From positions 372,001-436,000 of the forward strand of contig NZ_JADPJL010000005.1 of NCBI RefSeq assembly GCF_023073415.1: 64,000 nucleotides of DNA, in the 5' to 3' direction. The notes beneath the pieces were generated by a model. It was not told the DNA's origin. It saw only the letters and a program-made list of their open reading frames with translations, and did not search any database. The first letter of the stretch is position 1. The number at the start of each line of letters is the position of its first letter. Below are positions 54,417-62,934 of this stretch, piece after piece. This stretch comes from Bradyrhizobium sp. 190. GTDB lineage: Bacteria; Pseudomonadota; Alphaproteobacteria; Rhizobiales; Xanthobacteraceae. A program made the translations under genes and the position numbers.

Positions 54417-54524
54417 GCGGCGTTGTCACCGGAGCGCCCGGCAAACGCAACCCCAAACGCAACCCATTATTGGTAAAATCTATCGGTATATCGACAAGAT
54501 CTATCAGCCGACATCCGGTGGCGC

Positions 54525-54698
54525 TCAATGCAACTCGTCGTCGCGGCGGCGCAGCTCATCGACGAGCTCGCGCAAACGTGGCGACAGGTCGGCCTCGGGG
54601 CGCAGGCTTTGCTGTAGCCGTTCGCCGATGGCGTCGCAGATCGACACACATGTCTTGTGATCGATTTGTTCGAAATCATTGTTGATTCGGGTATCCAT
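54525..54698 (-). CDS. Small hypothetical protein (57 aa)
   Basis: A 57-residue, mostly helical, charged protein starting MDTRINNDFEQIDHKTCVSI and ending LRELVDELRRRDDELH. No membrane segment. Similar small proteins occur in Bradyrhizobium, but I do not recognise a named family. The ATG at 54698 was chosen; a GTG at 54719 adds seven residues. Confidence 0.5.
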   Translation of the reverse strand: MDTRINNDFEQIDHKTCVSICDAIGERLQQSLRPEADLSPRLRELVDELRRRDDELH

Positions 54699-54851
54699 GG
54701 CGGTCTCTACGAGTTCCACCTCGCAGCAGTCGCAAGGCTTTGATTATTATCGATGGGTCAAGTCACAGCGGCGAAATTGGTTTCCGTGCATGGCGACATG
54801 CGTTCGCCTGCAAGTAGTCGACGCACGTCGGGCAATCCGGTTCCACAGCAC

Positions 54852-54879
54852 AAAAAAGCCCCGGCGCGGCGGCCGGGGC
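54852..54879 (-). terminator. Intrinsic terminator of the His/Gly-rich gene
   Basis: On the minus strand an eight-base stem GCCCCGGC / GCCGGGGC with a six-base loop is followed by TTTTTT. It lies 30 bases after the stop of the 54909-55166 gene. A textbook Rho-independent terminator. Confidence 0.85.
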
Positions 54880-54908
54880 GTCAGTCTCAGGGGGAAGCTC
54901 AAATCAGA

Positions 54909-55166
54909 TCAGTAGCAGCGGTTCACGGGCCGCCAGCGCGGACCCCAGGGGGTTGGAACAAGGCGCCGCGCGTAGCAGCCGCCATATCCGCCGGCGTAAT
55001 AGGCGGGGCCGCCGATGAAGACGCGAGGGCCGCCCCAGCCATGATGATGATGATGACGATGCCAGCCGCCATGGTGCCAGCTGCCGGCCGAGGCCGATGT
55101 CGGCGCCAGCGCGGCTGCACCCAGCGAGGCCGCGGCCACTGCAACGAGCGAGAGTTTGCGTAACAT
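54909..55166 (-). CDS. Small exported His/Gly-rich protein (85 aa)
   Basis: An 85-residue exported protein. A signal peptide ([21 protein letters not shown]) precedes a cluster of histidines and tryptophans ([19 protein letters not shown]) and a Gly/Tyr/Pro-rich end ([16 protein letters not shown], then PVNRCY). The His cluster could bind metal. GGAGA precedes the ATG at 55166, which decides the start over the longer frame from 55304. Followed by a strong terminator, so it is a single-gene unit. Family unknown. Confidence 0.78.
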   Translation of the reverse strand: MLRKLSLVAVAAASLGAAALAPTSASAGSWHHGGWHRHHHHHGWGGPRVFIGGPAYYAGGYGGCYARRLVPTPWGPRWRPVNRCY

Positions 55167-55488
55167 GATCGTCTCCAAAGTTTCGGCGCCAGTTGGCACC
55201 ACCAGTGAGATCGGGTCCCGTGACGCCTTAGGGCCGGCGGATGCGCGTGCCCTGCGTTCGATCGTCCGTAAGTCTACGGCCGCGAAGCTGAATGAAGACG
55301 GCACGGCGGCTTCAGACAGGGTTCACCTCCGTGAAATTGCTGTAATCTTCGCCCCCGAGGCGCGTGCGTGGCACGAAAACACGCCCAAAAGGGGTGGCAG
55401 GGGCGCGTCACCGGCGCTTGCCGTGGCGAGATGGCGCCGATATAAGCCCCGCAACTCTCCATCCACTGCATTCTGCAAGGACCAAGAC
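55167..55488. other. Divergent intergenic region upstream of ndk
   Basis: About 320 bases between the leftward His/Gly-rich gene and ndk. It should carry promoters for both. In-frame open sequence upstream of ndk has no coding character. No RNA gene recognised. Confidence 0.4.
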
Positions 55489-55911
55489 ATGGCGATTGAA
55501 CGCACTTTCTCGATCATCAAACCGGACGCGACCGAGCGCAATCTGACTGGCGCCGTCAACGCGCTGATCGAGAAGGCCGGTCTCCGTATCGTGGCCCAGA
55601 AGCGCATTCGCATGACCCGCGAACAGGCGGAAACCTTCTACGCCGTTCACAAGGCGCGTCCGTTCTTCGGCGAACTGGTCGACTTCATGACGTCGGCTCC
55701 GGTCGTGGTGCAGGTGCTGGAAGGCGAGGGCGCGGTACTGAAATATCGCGACGTGATGGGCGCCACCGACCCGTCGAAGGCAGCGGACGGCACGATCCGC
55801 AAGGTCCACGCGAAGTCGATCGGCGAGAACTCGGTGCACGGATCGGATGCTCCGGAGACGGCCGCGATCGAAATCGCGCAGTTCTTTTCGGGCAACGAAA
55901 TCGTCGGCTGA
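55489..55911 (+). CDS. ndk: Nucleoside diphosphate kinase
   Basis: Transfers phosphate among nucleoside di- and triphosphates. The 140 residues start [20 protein letters not shown] and carry the catalytic histidine in [15 protein letters not shown]. The internal ATG at 55489 begins the family sequence; the frame opens 333 bases earlier without it. Cytoplasmic hexamer or tetramer in the family. Confidence 0.97.
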   Translation: MAIERTFSIIKPDATERNLTGAVNALIEKAGLRIVAQKRIRMTREQAETFYAVHKARPFFGELVDFMTSAPVVVQVLEGEGAVLKYRDVMGATDPSKAADGTIRKVHAKSIGENSVHGSDAPETAAIEIAQFFSGNEIVG

Positions 55912-55973
55912 TTTTATTGGGACAGCGGCAGTAGCCGCGTGCAACGGCTGAGAAGGCCGATGGGGGAGACGCT

Positions 55974-56810
55974 GTGAACTGGTTGTGGCAAATTTTCGAT
56001 CCGGCGACGATCTCGGCGTTCTTCACCCAGTTCCAGGCCGAGATGCAGCATCCCGCTTTCTGGGTCGCGCTCGGCAAGATCATGTGGATCAACATCCTGC
56101 TGTCCGGCGACAACGCGCTTGTCATCGCGATGGCGTGCCGCGGGTTGCCGCCGCGCCAGCGGTTCTGGGGCATGATCCTTGGCGCCGGCGTCGCCGTTTT
56201 CTTGCGCATCATCTTCACCGGTATCGTCGTGACGTTGATGGCGCTGCCGTTCCTCAAGCTGGTCGGAGGCCTCGCGTTGCTGTTTATCGCAGCGAAGCTG
56301 CTGGTGCCTGAACACGAGGGCGAGGGAGACGTGGATGCGGCTGCGCATCTCTGGGCGGCCGTGCAGATCGTGGCGATCGCCGACATCGTCATGAGCCTCG
56401 ACAATGTGATTGCGGTTGCCGCCGCCGCCAACGGCAGCATTCCGCTGCTGGTCATCGGCCTTGCCATCAGCGTTCCCCTGATCGTCGCGGGCGCCGCGCT
56501 GATCATGGCGCTGCTCACACGCTTGCCCGCTTTGGTGTGGGCCGGTGCGGGCCTGCTCGGCTGGGTCGCCGGCGAGGTGATGGCGACCGACCCCGCGATA
56601 CAGCCGGCAATGCATGCCTTCTTCAACGGCCCGGTCGGCGTCGGCCTCGATGGCGTGCTGAGCTCGCTTGGTCTTGGGCTTCGTTTTGCCAATGGCGGCC
56701 ACGGCGGCGAGGTGCTGCTCGGGCTCATCGGCATCGCCGTGGTGCTCTTGGTGGGATCGATCTGGCGCAGGCGAAAGCTGGAAGCCGCCGAGCATTCCGC
56801 CACGGCGTAG
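55974..56810 (+). CDS. TerC-family integral membrane protein
   Basis: A 278-residue membrane protein with about seven hydrophobic helices. The family motifs NILLSGDNALVIAMACRGLP and VMSLDNVIAVAAAANGSIPL each carry the conserved Asp-Asn pair. TerC/Alx/MeeF relatives export manganese or act in tellurite resistance. The GTG at 55974 has GGGGGAG upstream. It lies 62 bases after ndk. Metal transport, probably manganese, is an inference from the family. Confidence 0.85.
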   Translation: MNWLWQIFDPATISAFFTQFQAEMQHPAFWVALGKIMWINILLSGDNALVIAMACRGLPPRQRFWGMILGAGVAVFLRIIFTGIVVTLMALPFLKLVGGLALLFIAAKLLVPEHEGEGDVDAAAHLWAAVQIVAIADIVMSLDNVIAVAAAANGSIPLLVIGLAISVPLIVAGAALIMALLTRLPALVWAGAGLLGWVAGEVMATDPAIQPAMHAFFNGPVGVGLDGVLSSLGLGLRFANGGHGGEVLLGLIGIAVVLLVGSIWRRRKLEAAEHSATA

Positions 56811-56835
56811 GGAAGCAATTCCCGGCCCGGCGGCG

Positions 56836-57198
56836 CTAGAACAAGCGCATCGGCAACGGCAGCTGAACTTCGCGATAGCGGCCTTCGTAGCGGTCGACGA
56901 AGTCCTGCAGGAAAAACGGAATGTCGCGAAGCTGCAGGTCGCAGCGTCGCCGCAGCTCATGCGCGACCTCCACAGACGCGTCACGGCACCACCCCCCGGC
57001 GACGTTAAAGACCACCACCCTGACAGGCTTCGTGTACCGTCCGGTCAGGAGGTCCATGACGACCGGCTCGAATCCGGCTGCCTCGGAATCCACCTCTGCC
57101 CAAACCAGGCCGGATGAGCCGGGTTCATGCTCGACGAGATAGACGTCGTGCTCCTCGCTTTGCGGCACGATCGATGGGGTTCCGAAAGAGGTACGCAT
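56836..57198 (-). CDS. Conserved hypothetical protein (120 aa)
   Basis: A 120-residue cytoplasmic-looking protein starting MRTSFGTPSIVPQSEEHDVY. It contains VDSEAAGFEPVVMDLLTGRY and FNVAGGWCRDASVEVAHELR, and ends EVQLPLPMRLF. No membrane segment. Proteins of this type recur in Bradyrhizobium as uncharacterised genes. No catalytic motif is visible. It converges on the TerC-family gene with a 25-base gap. Confidence 0.6.
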   Translation of the reverse strand: MRTSFGTPSIVPQSEEHDVYLVEHEPGSSGLVWAEVDSEAAGFEPVVMDLLTGRYTKPVRVVVFNVAGGWCRDASVEVAHELRRRCDLQLRDIPFFLQDFVDRYEGRYREVQLPLPMRLF

Positions 57199-57423
57199 GA
57201 ACGAACTCTCACGCCACAGGACGAAGATTCAAGTGCGCGAATTTTGATTCGTTCCGCGCAGGGAAAGGCGCCGAATCACGCCAGAGCCTGAGACGGCAAA
57301 AAGGACTGCTCTTCCTTCGTCGTTCGCCGGCGTAATGCCGCGGCACTGCTCTCGGTTCCTGCATAGGAACATTTAGCAAAGTCCTGACTTCCTTCTGTAT
57401 ACGGCCGACACGGGAGGACCGGG

Positions 57424-57636
57424 ATGGCGGTGAACAAGCCGGTGGGCGACAACGCGCGCAAGGGCGCGGTGAAAAGGCGCAGTCAGGTAAAGACGAAATT
57501 GGGCGGCGCCAGCGCCTGGACCAAGCGCAGCAAATCGTCGGGAAAATTAATGGCGGCCAAAAAGCTGGTCGCAAAGAAAACGTCGGCGAAGAAGTTCAAG
57601 GGCGTGCGGACAGAGAAGAGGGCGAGTAAACGCTAA
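57424..57636 (+). CDS. Small lysine-rich basic protein (70 aa)
   Basis: A 70-residue strongly basic protein, with Lys and Arg making up about a third of residues (AKKLVAKKTSAKKFKGVRTE). It resembles histone H1-like or DNA-binding tails only in composition. GGGAGGA lies upstream of the ATG. It is followed ten bases later by a DUF6894 gene, so the two are probably co-transcribed. Function unknown. Confidence 0.6.
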   Translation: MAVNKPVGDNARKGAVKRRSQVKTKLGGASAWTKRSKSSGKLMAAKKLVAKKTSAKKFKGVRTEKRASKR

Positions 57637-57646
57637 GGAATGCCTG

Positions 57647-57883
57647 ATGCCCCGCTATTTTTTCAACGTCTATCACGACAGGGCGGAACTGGACGAGGAA
57701 GGCGAAGAATTGCCAGACGTGCAAGCCGCGTGGCGGGAAGCGACGGTTACTGCGGGGCAAATCATCCAGGACCTCGACGGCAAGCTGCGCCCCGGTAAAG
57801 ACTGGCGGCTGGAGGTCACCGACGAATTCGCAAATCCGCTTTACGTCATTCACGTCAGCGCCGATCGGCCAAATGAGCCCTGA
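57647..57883 (+). CDS. DUF6894 family small protein
   Basis: A 78-residue protein starting MPRYFFNVYHDRAELDEEGE, with the family aromatic N-terminus, a helix (LPDVQAAWREATVTAGQIIQ) and a C-terminal strand (WRLEVTDEFANPLYVIHVSA). It is more typical of the family than the member at 32105-32329. Function unknown. Confidence 0.78.
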   Translation: MPRYFFNVYHDRAELDEEGEELPDVQAAWREATVTAGQIIQDLDGKLRPGKDWRLEVTDEFANPLYVIHVSADRPNEP

Positions 57884-57931
57884 CAGGAGAACCTTGGGCC
57901 GGACGGGGCTGCGGATCAGCCAGAAGTCCAG

Positions 57932-58135
57932 CTATTTGGGGCTCTGCAAGCCGGGTGACGACAACCAACGGTCGATAGCGGCCGCGGACTCGGTTGAGAC
58001 CGCCGTCTCCAACAGACGATCGCGTTCATGCCCGGGCGGCAGGCCGGCGGCCTTTTCGCGGGCGCCAAGTGCAATTTGCTTGAGCCGTTCTTGAAGCGGC
58101 AGCGGCGGGCGGCTGCGATTGCGCCTTTTCTTCAT
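57932..58135 (-). CDS. Small hypothetical protein (67 aa)
   Basis: A 67-residue basic protein, starting MKKRRNRSRPPLPLQERLKQ, with a helical middle part (ALGAREKAAGLPPGHERDRL) and ending RWLSSPGLQSPK. Short proteins of this layout are common in Bradyrhizobium genomes. GGAGA lies about ten bases before the ATG. Function unknown. Confidence 0.6.
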   Translation of the reverse strand: MKKRRNRSRPPLPLQERLKQIALGAREKAAGLPPGHERDRLLETAVSTESAAAIDRWLSSPGLQSPK

Positions 58136-58270
58136 GAGCAGATCTCCTGGTTGGCCTTGATCCTTGCATGCCGGGAGAGCCGCCTCCTTAACCTTTGTTG
58201 GGAACCGGCATCGGGTCGCTTCCGTTCATTCAGGTATTGGAAATCAACTGATCGGAAAGGAGGCTTGGGC

Positions 58271-59002
58271 TTGGACCGGGAAACGGTGTACGCGCCCTTA
58301 TTGCGGCGGCTCACGATCGTCTCGGGACTCGATGAGCCGGATATTGCAGCTATCCGCGCGCTGCCGATCGCCGTTCGCCAATGGGATGCCGGACGGGCGA
58401 TTGTGGCCGATGGCCAGCGTCCGACGGACTGCTGTCTTGTTGTCGAAGGATTTTGCGTTCGCTCCAAAACTACGGTCAGCGGCCAGCGGCAAATTCTTTC
58501 CATCCATATCCCCGGCGAAATTCCGGACCTCCAGAGTTTGTATCTGCGCAGGATGGATCACGACATCATCTCGTTGGTTCCTTCCACGCTCGGCTTCATC
58601 AGTCACGCCTCCTTGCGGGCCCTGACGCGTGAAAAGCCGAATGTCGCTGAAGTGCTTTGGCGCGAGACGCTGATCGATGCCGCGATCTTTCGGGAGTGGA
58701 TCGTCAACGTCGGTCAGCGGCCGGCCACCAGCCGGCTTGCCCACACCGTTGTCGAACTTCGCAGGCGCCTTGTCGTCACGGGCCGCGCCGCGGGCGACAC
58801 GTTCGAAATGCCGCTGACGCAGGAGCAAATTGGCGAGGCGCTGGGGATCACGCCGGTGCATGCAAATCGGGTCATCAAGCAGTTGCGGGAGGAAAGGATC
58901 ATCGATATCAGCCGCGGACGCGTCGTGGTGCTTGATGAGGTAAAGCTTGCGGAATTGGCGCAGTTTGACGACCGTTATCTTCACCAGGATCCATTCCTGT
59001 AA
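58271..59002 (+). CDS. Crp/Fnr family transcriptional regulator, TTG start
   Basis: A 243-residue regulator. The N-terminal cNMP-type beta-roll covers roughly residues 10-130 (DAGRAIVADGQRPTDCCLVV, then ILSIHIPGEIPDLQSLYLRR); the C-terminal winged helix-turn-helix contains LTQEQIGEALGITPVHANRV. Only two adjacent cysteines are seen and no four-Cys iron-sulfur ligand set, so it is not an oxygen-sensing FNR. AAAGGAGG sits eight bases before the TTG at 58271; the longer frame from 58028 overlaps the divergent small gene and looks non-coding. Ligand unknown. Confidence 0.85.
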   Translation: MDRETVYAPLLRRLTIVSGLDEPDIAAIRALPIAVRQWDAGRAIVADGQRPTDCCLVVEGFCVRSKTTVSGQRQILSIHIPGEIPDLQSLYLRRMDHDIISLVPSTLGFISHASLRALTREKPNVAEVLWRETLIDAAIFREWIVNVGQRPATSRLAHTVVELRRRLVVTGRAAGDTFEMPLTQEQIGEALGITPVHANRVIKQLREERIIDISRGRVVVLDEVKLAELAQFDDRYLHQDPFL

Positions 59003-59231
59003 GCATGGTGCCGGAATGGCTCTGCCCCTTGAACCCTGCTGGCGTGAGGCGCGCGTGAGATGAGCCCGTTATGAATGGCGATTTTGTTCACCTTCCAGGA
59101 ACGATTCATTGTCGGGAAAATTATGCAATTTGTGCCCTAGGGATAGACACATCAAACTCCAAGCGGCTGCCGATTGCATTCCCGTTGCCGAGGCGTGTTG
59201 GCAGCAGCCGCTGCTTTTGGTTGCGGCCATC

Positions 59232-59447
59232 ATGAAGGATTTTTCCAATGCGTCCTTCCCGCCCGAGGTGATCTCGGTGATGGAAGTTGCGTTTGATGCC
59301 GCGGTGGCTTCACTTCCCGAGCCGGTCCATTCCAGTCACGTTCAAGCCATCGCCGAATCGATCCTGCGCGCGGCCCATAGCGGAGAGCGCGACCCGATCG
59401 TGCTGCAAAGACTTGCGCTGCTGGAATTGCAGCTCATTCAACGCTAA
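59232..59447 (+). CDS. Small hypothetical protein (71 aa)
   Basis: A 71-residue, mainly helical protein starting MKDFSNASFPPEVISVMEVA and ending RLALLELQLIQR. Short acidic helical proteins of this type are common in Bradyrhizobium. The frame is open upstream to 59109; the start is a judgement. Function unknown. Confidence 0.5.
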   Translation: MKDFSNASFPPEVISVMEVAFDAAVASLPEPVHSSHVQAIAESILRAAHSGERDPIVLQRLALLELQLIQR

Positions 59448-59520
59448 TCGTTGCGATTGGCCGGCGTGCTGACGAAGCTGCCGATTGCTTTTGCCGCCGC
59501 GGGGTTCCATACAGCTTCAC

Positions 59521-61848
59521 ATGACCGAGCCGTTACTGGGTCGCAGCCTCGACCGCCTTGAAGACGAGCGCTTCGTGCGGGGACGCGGGCGCTACGTCGC
59601 CGATCTCGTGGCGCCAAACGCGCTTCATGGCGTCGTCGTTCGCTCGCCGCATGCGCATGCGCGGATCGCCGCGATCAGCGTCGATGCGGCACGCCAGATG
59701 CCCGGCGTTGCGGCCGTGGTCACGGGACAGGAATTGGCATCCGACAATATTGGGCCGCTGCCGTGCGCGGTGACCCATATCCCGATGACAACGCCGCTCG
59801 TGGTGCCGCCCTGTCACGCACTGGCGCGCGACGTCGTTCGCTATGTCGGCGAGCCGGTCGCGTTCGTGGTTGCGGAAAGCACTGAGGCCGCGCGCGATGC
59901 CGCCGAGGCCATCATCGTCGACTATGCGCCGCTGCCGCCGGTGGTCTCGATCGCGGATGCCATTCTGCCGGACGCCCCGTCGATCTGGCCGGAGGCGCGT
60001 GGCAACATCGCGTTCCAGTTCAACCGTGGTGAGGTCGGCCCGGTGGAGGCGGCGATCCGCGACGCCGCCCACGTCGTGGAATGCGAGCTGGTCAACAACC
60101 GCGTCGTCGCAGCTCCGCTGGAGACGCGCGGTGCGGTCGCAGAGTTCGATGCCGCGAGCGGCCGCCTGCATCTGATCGCCTCGGCCGCGGGCGCGCACGC
60201 GATCCGCGACCTGCTCGCCGACGTTGTCTTTCGCATCGCCAGGGAAAAACTTCGCGTCAGCATTCCCGACGTCGGTGGCGGCTTCGGAATGAAGAACGTT
60301 CTCTATCCGGAATGGGTGTTGCTGCTGTGGGCGGCGCGCCGCCTCGGCCGCCCGGTCACATGGATCGGGGATCGCAGCGAGGATTTTACCGGCTCGGCCC
60401 ATGGCCGCGACAGCGTCGTCCGGGCCCGCCTCGCGCTCGACCGCGATGGCCGCTTCCTTGCGCTCGACACAAAAGTCTTCGCCAATCTGGGCGCCCATGT
60501 CTCGACGGTCGCGCCGGCCGTGCCGACCATGGCGATGGCGAGCGCAATGGGCGGCGTCTACGACATTCCGCTGATCGCCTTTCAGACCAGCGGCGTGTTC
60601 ACCAACACGACGCCGGTCGACGCCTATCGCGGCGCCGGCAAGCCCGAGGCGAATTATCTGATCGAGCGCTGCATCGACATCGCAGCCCACCAGCTCGGGA
60701 TGGATGCGCTGAAGCTGCGGCGCAAGAACATCTTTCGTCGTTTTCCCCATTCCAGCGCCATGGGGCTTACGGTCGAGCAGGGCAGCTTTGCACATGCGAT
60801 CGATCACGCGGTCAAGGCCGTCGCCGGATTCGATGCGCGCCGACGAAGCTCACGCAAGCGGGGCCGGTTGCGTGGCCTTGGGCTTGCCTGCTTTCTCGAA
60901 ACGTCGCGTGGCCAGCCCAATGAAGTGGCGGAGGTGCGCGTCGGTGACGACGGTCGGATCGATCTGATGGTCGGCACGCATTCCAACGGCCAGGGCCACG
61001 AGACGACATTTGCCCAGATCGCGGCCGATGCGTTTGGCCTGCCGCTCGGGCGTTTCCGGTTTCGGCAGGGCGATACGGATGATCTCGACGCTGGCGGCGG
61101 ACATGGCGGCGCGCGCTCCATGCACCAGGGCGGCACCGCGCTGCTGATGGCGGCCGAAGGCGTCATCGAGAATGCGCGGCGGCTTGCCGCTCGCCTGCTG
61201 CAGGCCAGCGTAGATGCTGTCAACTACGAAGCCGGCATGTTGCGCGTGGCTGCGACCGGGCAGGAGATCAGCCTCGAGGAGGTGGCGCGCGCCTCCTACC
61301 AGACACCCGGCGACGATGTCGCGCCAGGCCTCGCGCACAAGGCGATCCATCTCTGCGACCGCTACACCTTTCCCAACGGCTGCCATGTCGCCGAAGTGGA
61401 GATCGACCCAGAGACCGGCGAGGTCAGGCTCGACCGCTATGTGATATCAGACGACTACGGCCGGCTGCTCGATCCGCGCCTGACGCTGGGGCAGGTGCAT
61501 GGCGGCGTGGCGCAAGGGATCGGGCAGGCGTTGTTCGAGCACGCGCTGTTCGATGCCGACACCGGCCAGATCCTCTCGGGCTCGCTGATGGATTATGCGC
61601 TGCCGCGCGCGGACGATCTTCCGGCGTTCGAGGGCAGCCTGACGGGCGACTTTCCAAGCCGCGCCAACCGGCTGGGTGTGAAGGGAAGCGGTCAGGCCGG
61701 CGCCATCGCTGCACCCGCCACCATCATGAACGCCGTAATGAACGCACTGATCCCGCTCGGCGTGCGGCATCTCGACATGCCGGCAACGCCCTCCCGCATC
61801 TGGCACGCGATCCGGTCGGCCGGCTCGCGAACACCTGGACAGGACTAA
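59521..61848 (+). CDS. Xanthine dehydrogenase-family molybdopterin-binding subunit
   Basis: Large subunit of a molybdenum hydroxylase, 775 residues. It starts MTEPLLGRSLDRLEDERFVR and has the family motifs VGGGFGMKN, AYRGAGKPEANYLIERCID and a C-terminal GVKGSGQAGAIAAPATIM. In typical members the last motif reads GVGEAG, with the catalytic Glu; here it is GSGQAG, with Gln. No 2Fe-2S or FAD subunit genes lie beside it, so it needs partners encoded elsewhere. The ATG at 59521 begins the family sequence. It converges on the LysR gene with a four-base overlap. Confidence 0.88.
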   Translation: MTEPLLGRSLDRLEDERFVRGRGRYVADLVAPNALHGVVVRSPHAHARIAAISVDAARQMPGVAAVVTGQELASDNIGPLPCAVTHIPMTTPLVVPPCHALARDVVRYVGEPVAFVVAESTEAARDAAEAIIVDYAPLPPVVSIADAILPDAPSIWPEARGNIAFQFNRGEVGPVEAAIRDAAHVVECELVNNRVVAAPLETRGAVAEFDAASGRLHLIASAAGAHAIRDLLADVVFRIAREKLRVSIPDVGGGFGMKNVLYPEWVLLLWAARRLGRPVTWIGDRSEDFTGSAHGRDSVVRARLALDRDGRFLALDTKVFANLGAHVSTVAPAVPTMAMASAMGGVYDIPLIAFQTSGVFTNTTPVDAYRGAGKPEANYLIERCIDIAAHQLGMDALKLRRKNIFRRFPHSSAMGLTVEQGSFAHAIDHAVKAVAGFDARRRSSRKRGRLRGLGLACFLETSRGQPNEVAEVRVGDDGRIDLMVGTHSNGQGHETTFAQIAADAFGLPLGRFRFRQGDTDDLDAGGGHGGARSMHQGGTALLMAAEGVIENARRLAARLLQASVDAVNYEAGMLRVAATGQEISLEEVARASYQTPGDDVAPGLAHKAIHLCDRYTFPNGCHVAEVEIDPETGEVRLDRYVISDDYGRLLDPRLTLGQVHGGVAQGIGQALFEHALFDADTGQILSGSLMDYALPRADDLPAFEGSLTGDFPSRANRLGVKGSGQAGAIAAPATIMNAVMNALIPLGVRHLDMPATPSRIWHAIRSAGSRTPGQD

Positions 61849-62813
61849 GGCCGTTCCGGCGCGCTGGTGCGCTTGCTCCGCCGCCCGTTTCCCTTCGCGG
61901 GCCAGCGCCCTTCGTTGACAGCGGCGCGGACGATCTCGACGACGGTCCTGCGCACCTCGAGGAACGCCTTGGTCTGCGGCCGGTCCGCGAGCGAAACCAA
62001 GCCGCACGAGCGCGTCAGCGGCGGATCGACGATGCGCCGTGCGTGATACTTCTCCGCCGCCAGGTCGGAGAGGACGGTTGCGCGGGAGAGGATCGCGCAT
62101 CCCAGTCCGGCCTCAAGCGCCATTCGCAATGCCGACAATGAATCGACTTCGAGCGTCTCGCTCGGCGTGATCTGGTTGCGCAGAACCTGGGTCTGGATGA
62201 TCGCGCGCGATGCCGGCATCGGCGTCAGCCCAACCACGCTTCGTTGCGGAATGGCGGAGAACGCGATCGAACCGGATGATCGGCCGATCAGGCTCGGATG
62301 CCCGACGAGATAGAGCTCTTCGTCATGCAGCAGCTCGACGTCGAGGCGGGCATCCCTGGGTGGATTATAGGCCAGCGCGAGATCGACTGTCCCTGAGAAG
62401 ACGCGCTCGATCAGCGCCGGCGACAGCGCCTCGACGACCGTCAGATGGACGCCCGGGGAGTTCTTTCGCACCGCCTTCATGACATCGAGTGCGACCATGG
62501 AGAGAGCAGTATGGCTGAGGCCAAGGCTAACCGGACCCGTCGCGGCCTCGTTATAGGTCCGTACATCCTCTTCCGCCTTGCCGAGCGCCGACAGCACGGC
62601 GCTGGCATGCTCGTAGAGCCGCCGGCCAGCCGCGGTCAGCGCGATCCCGCGCGGCCTTCGTTCGAGCAACTTGACGCCCAGATCCGTTTCGAGCGCGGCG
62701 ACGTGGTGGCTCAGCGCCGACTGGGCGACGTTGAGCGTCTCCGCCGCCCTCGACAGCACGCCGGCATCGGCGATGGCGATGAAATACCTGATCTGCCGCA
62801 ATCCGAGCGCCAC
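61845..62813 (-). CDS. LysR family transcriptional regulator
   Basis: A 322-residue regulator starting MALGLRQIRYFIAIADAGVL. The helix-turn-helix is in LSRAAETLNVAQSALSHHVA, followed by the linker helix and a substrate-binding domain with VSLGLSHTALSMVALDVMKA. It is divergent from the HMG-CoA-lyase-like gene and convergent with the molybdopterin subunit gene. LysR regulators usually control the divergent neighbour, here a probable CoA-dependent catabolic operon. Its effector would be a pathway intermediate. Confidence 0.92.
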   Translation of the reverse strand: MALGLRQIRYFIAIADAGVLSRAAETLNVAQSALSHHVAALETDLGVKLLERRPRGIALTAAGRRLYEHASAVLSALGKAEEDVRTYNEAATGPVSLGLSHTALSMVALDVMKAVRKNSPGVHLTVVEALSPALIERVFSGTVDLALAYNPPRDARLDVELLHDEELYLVGHPSLIGRSSGSIAFSAIPQRSVVGLTPMPASRAIIQTQVLRNQITPSETLEVDSLSALRMALEAGLGCAILSRATVLSDLAAEKYHARRIVDPPLTRSCGLVSLADRPQTKAFLEVRRTVVEIVRAAVNEGRWPAKGNGRRSKRTSAPERP

Positions 62814-62837
62814 TGAAATCGCCCCTCACATCTAATT

Positions 62838-62853
62838 ATCAGAACATAATGAT
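62838..62853. promoter_or_regulatory. Possible LysR-type binding site
   Basis: ATCAGAACATAATGAT, an ATCA-N8-TGAT dyad, lies between the divergent LysR and HMG-CoA-lyase-like genes in an AT-rich patch. It fits the T-N11-A pattern of LysR sites. The assignment rests on position and symmetry only. Confidence 0.45.
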
Positions 62854-62934
62854 CTTCATATTATATTTGTCAGATGTCTATGCCCGCGGCAAGCTGGGGT
62901 CACAACCAACAAGGATAATCCGGAGGAACGCGGC

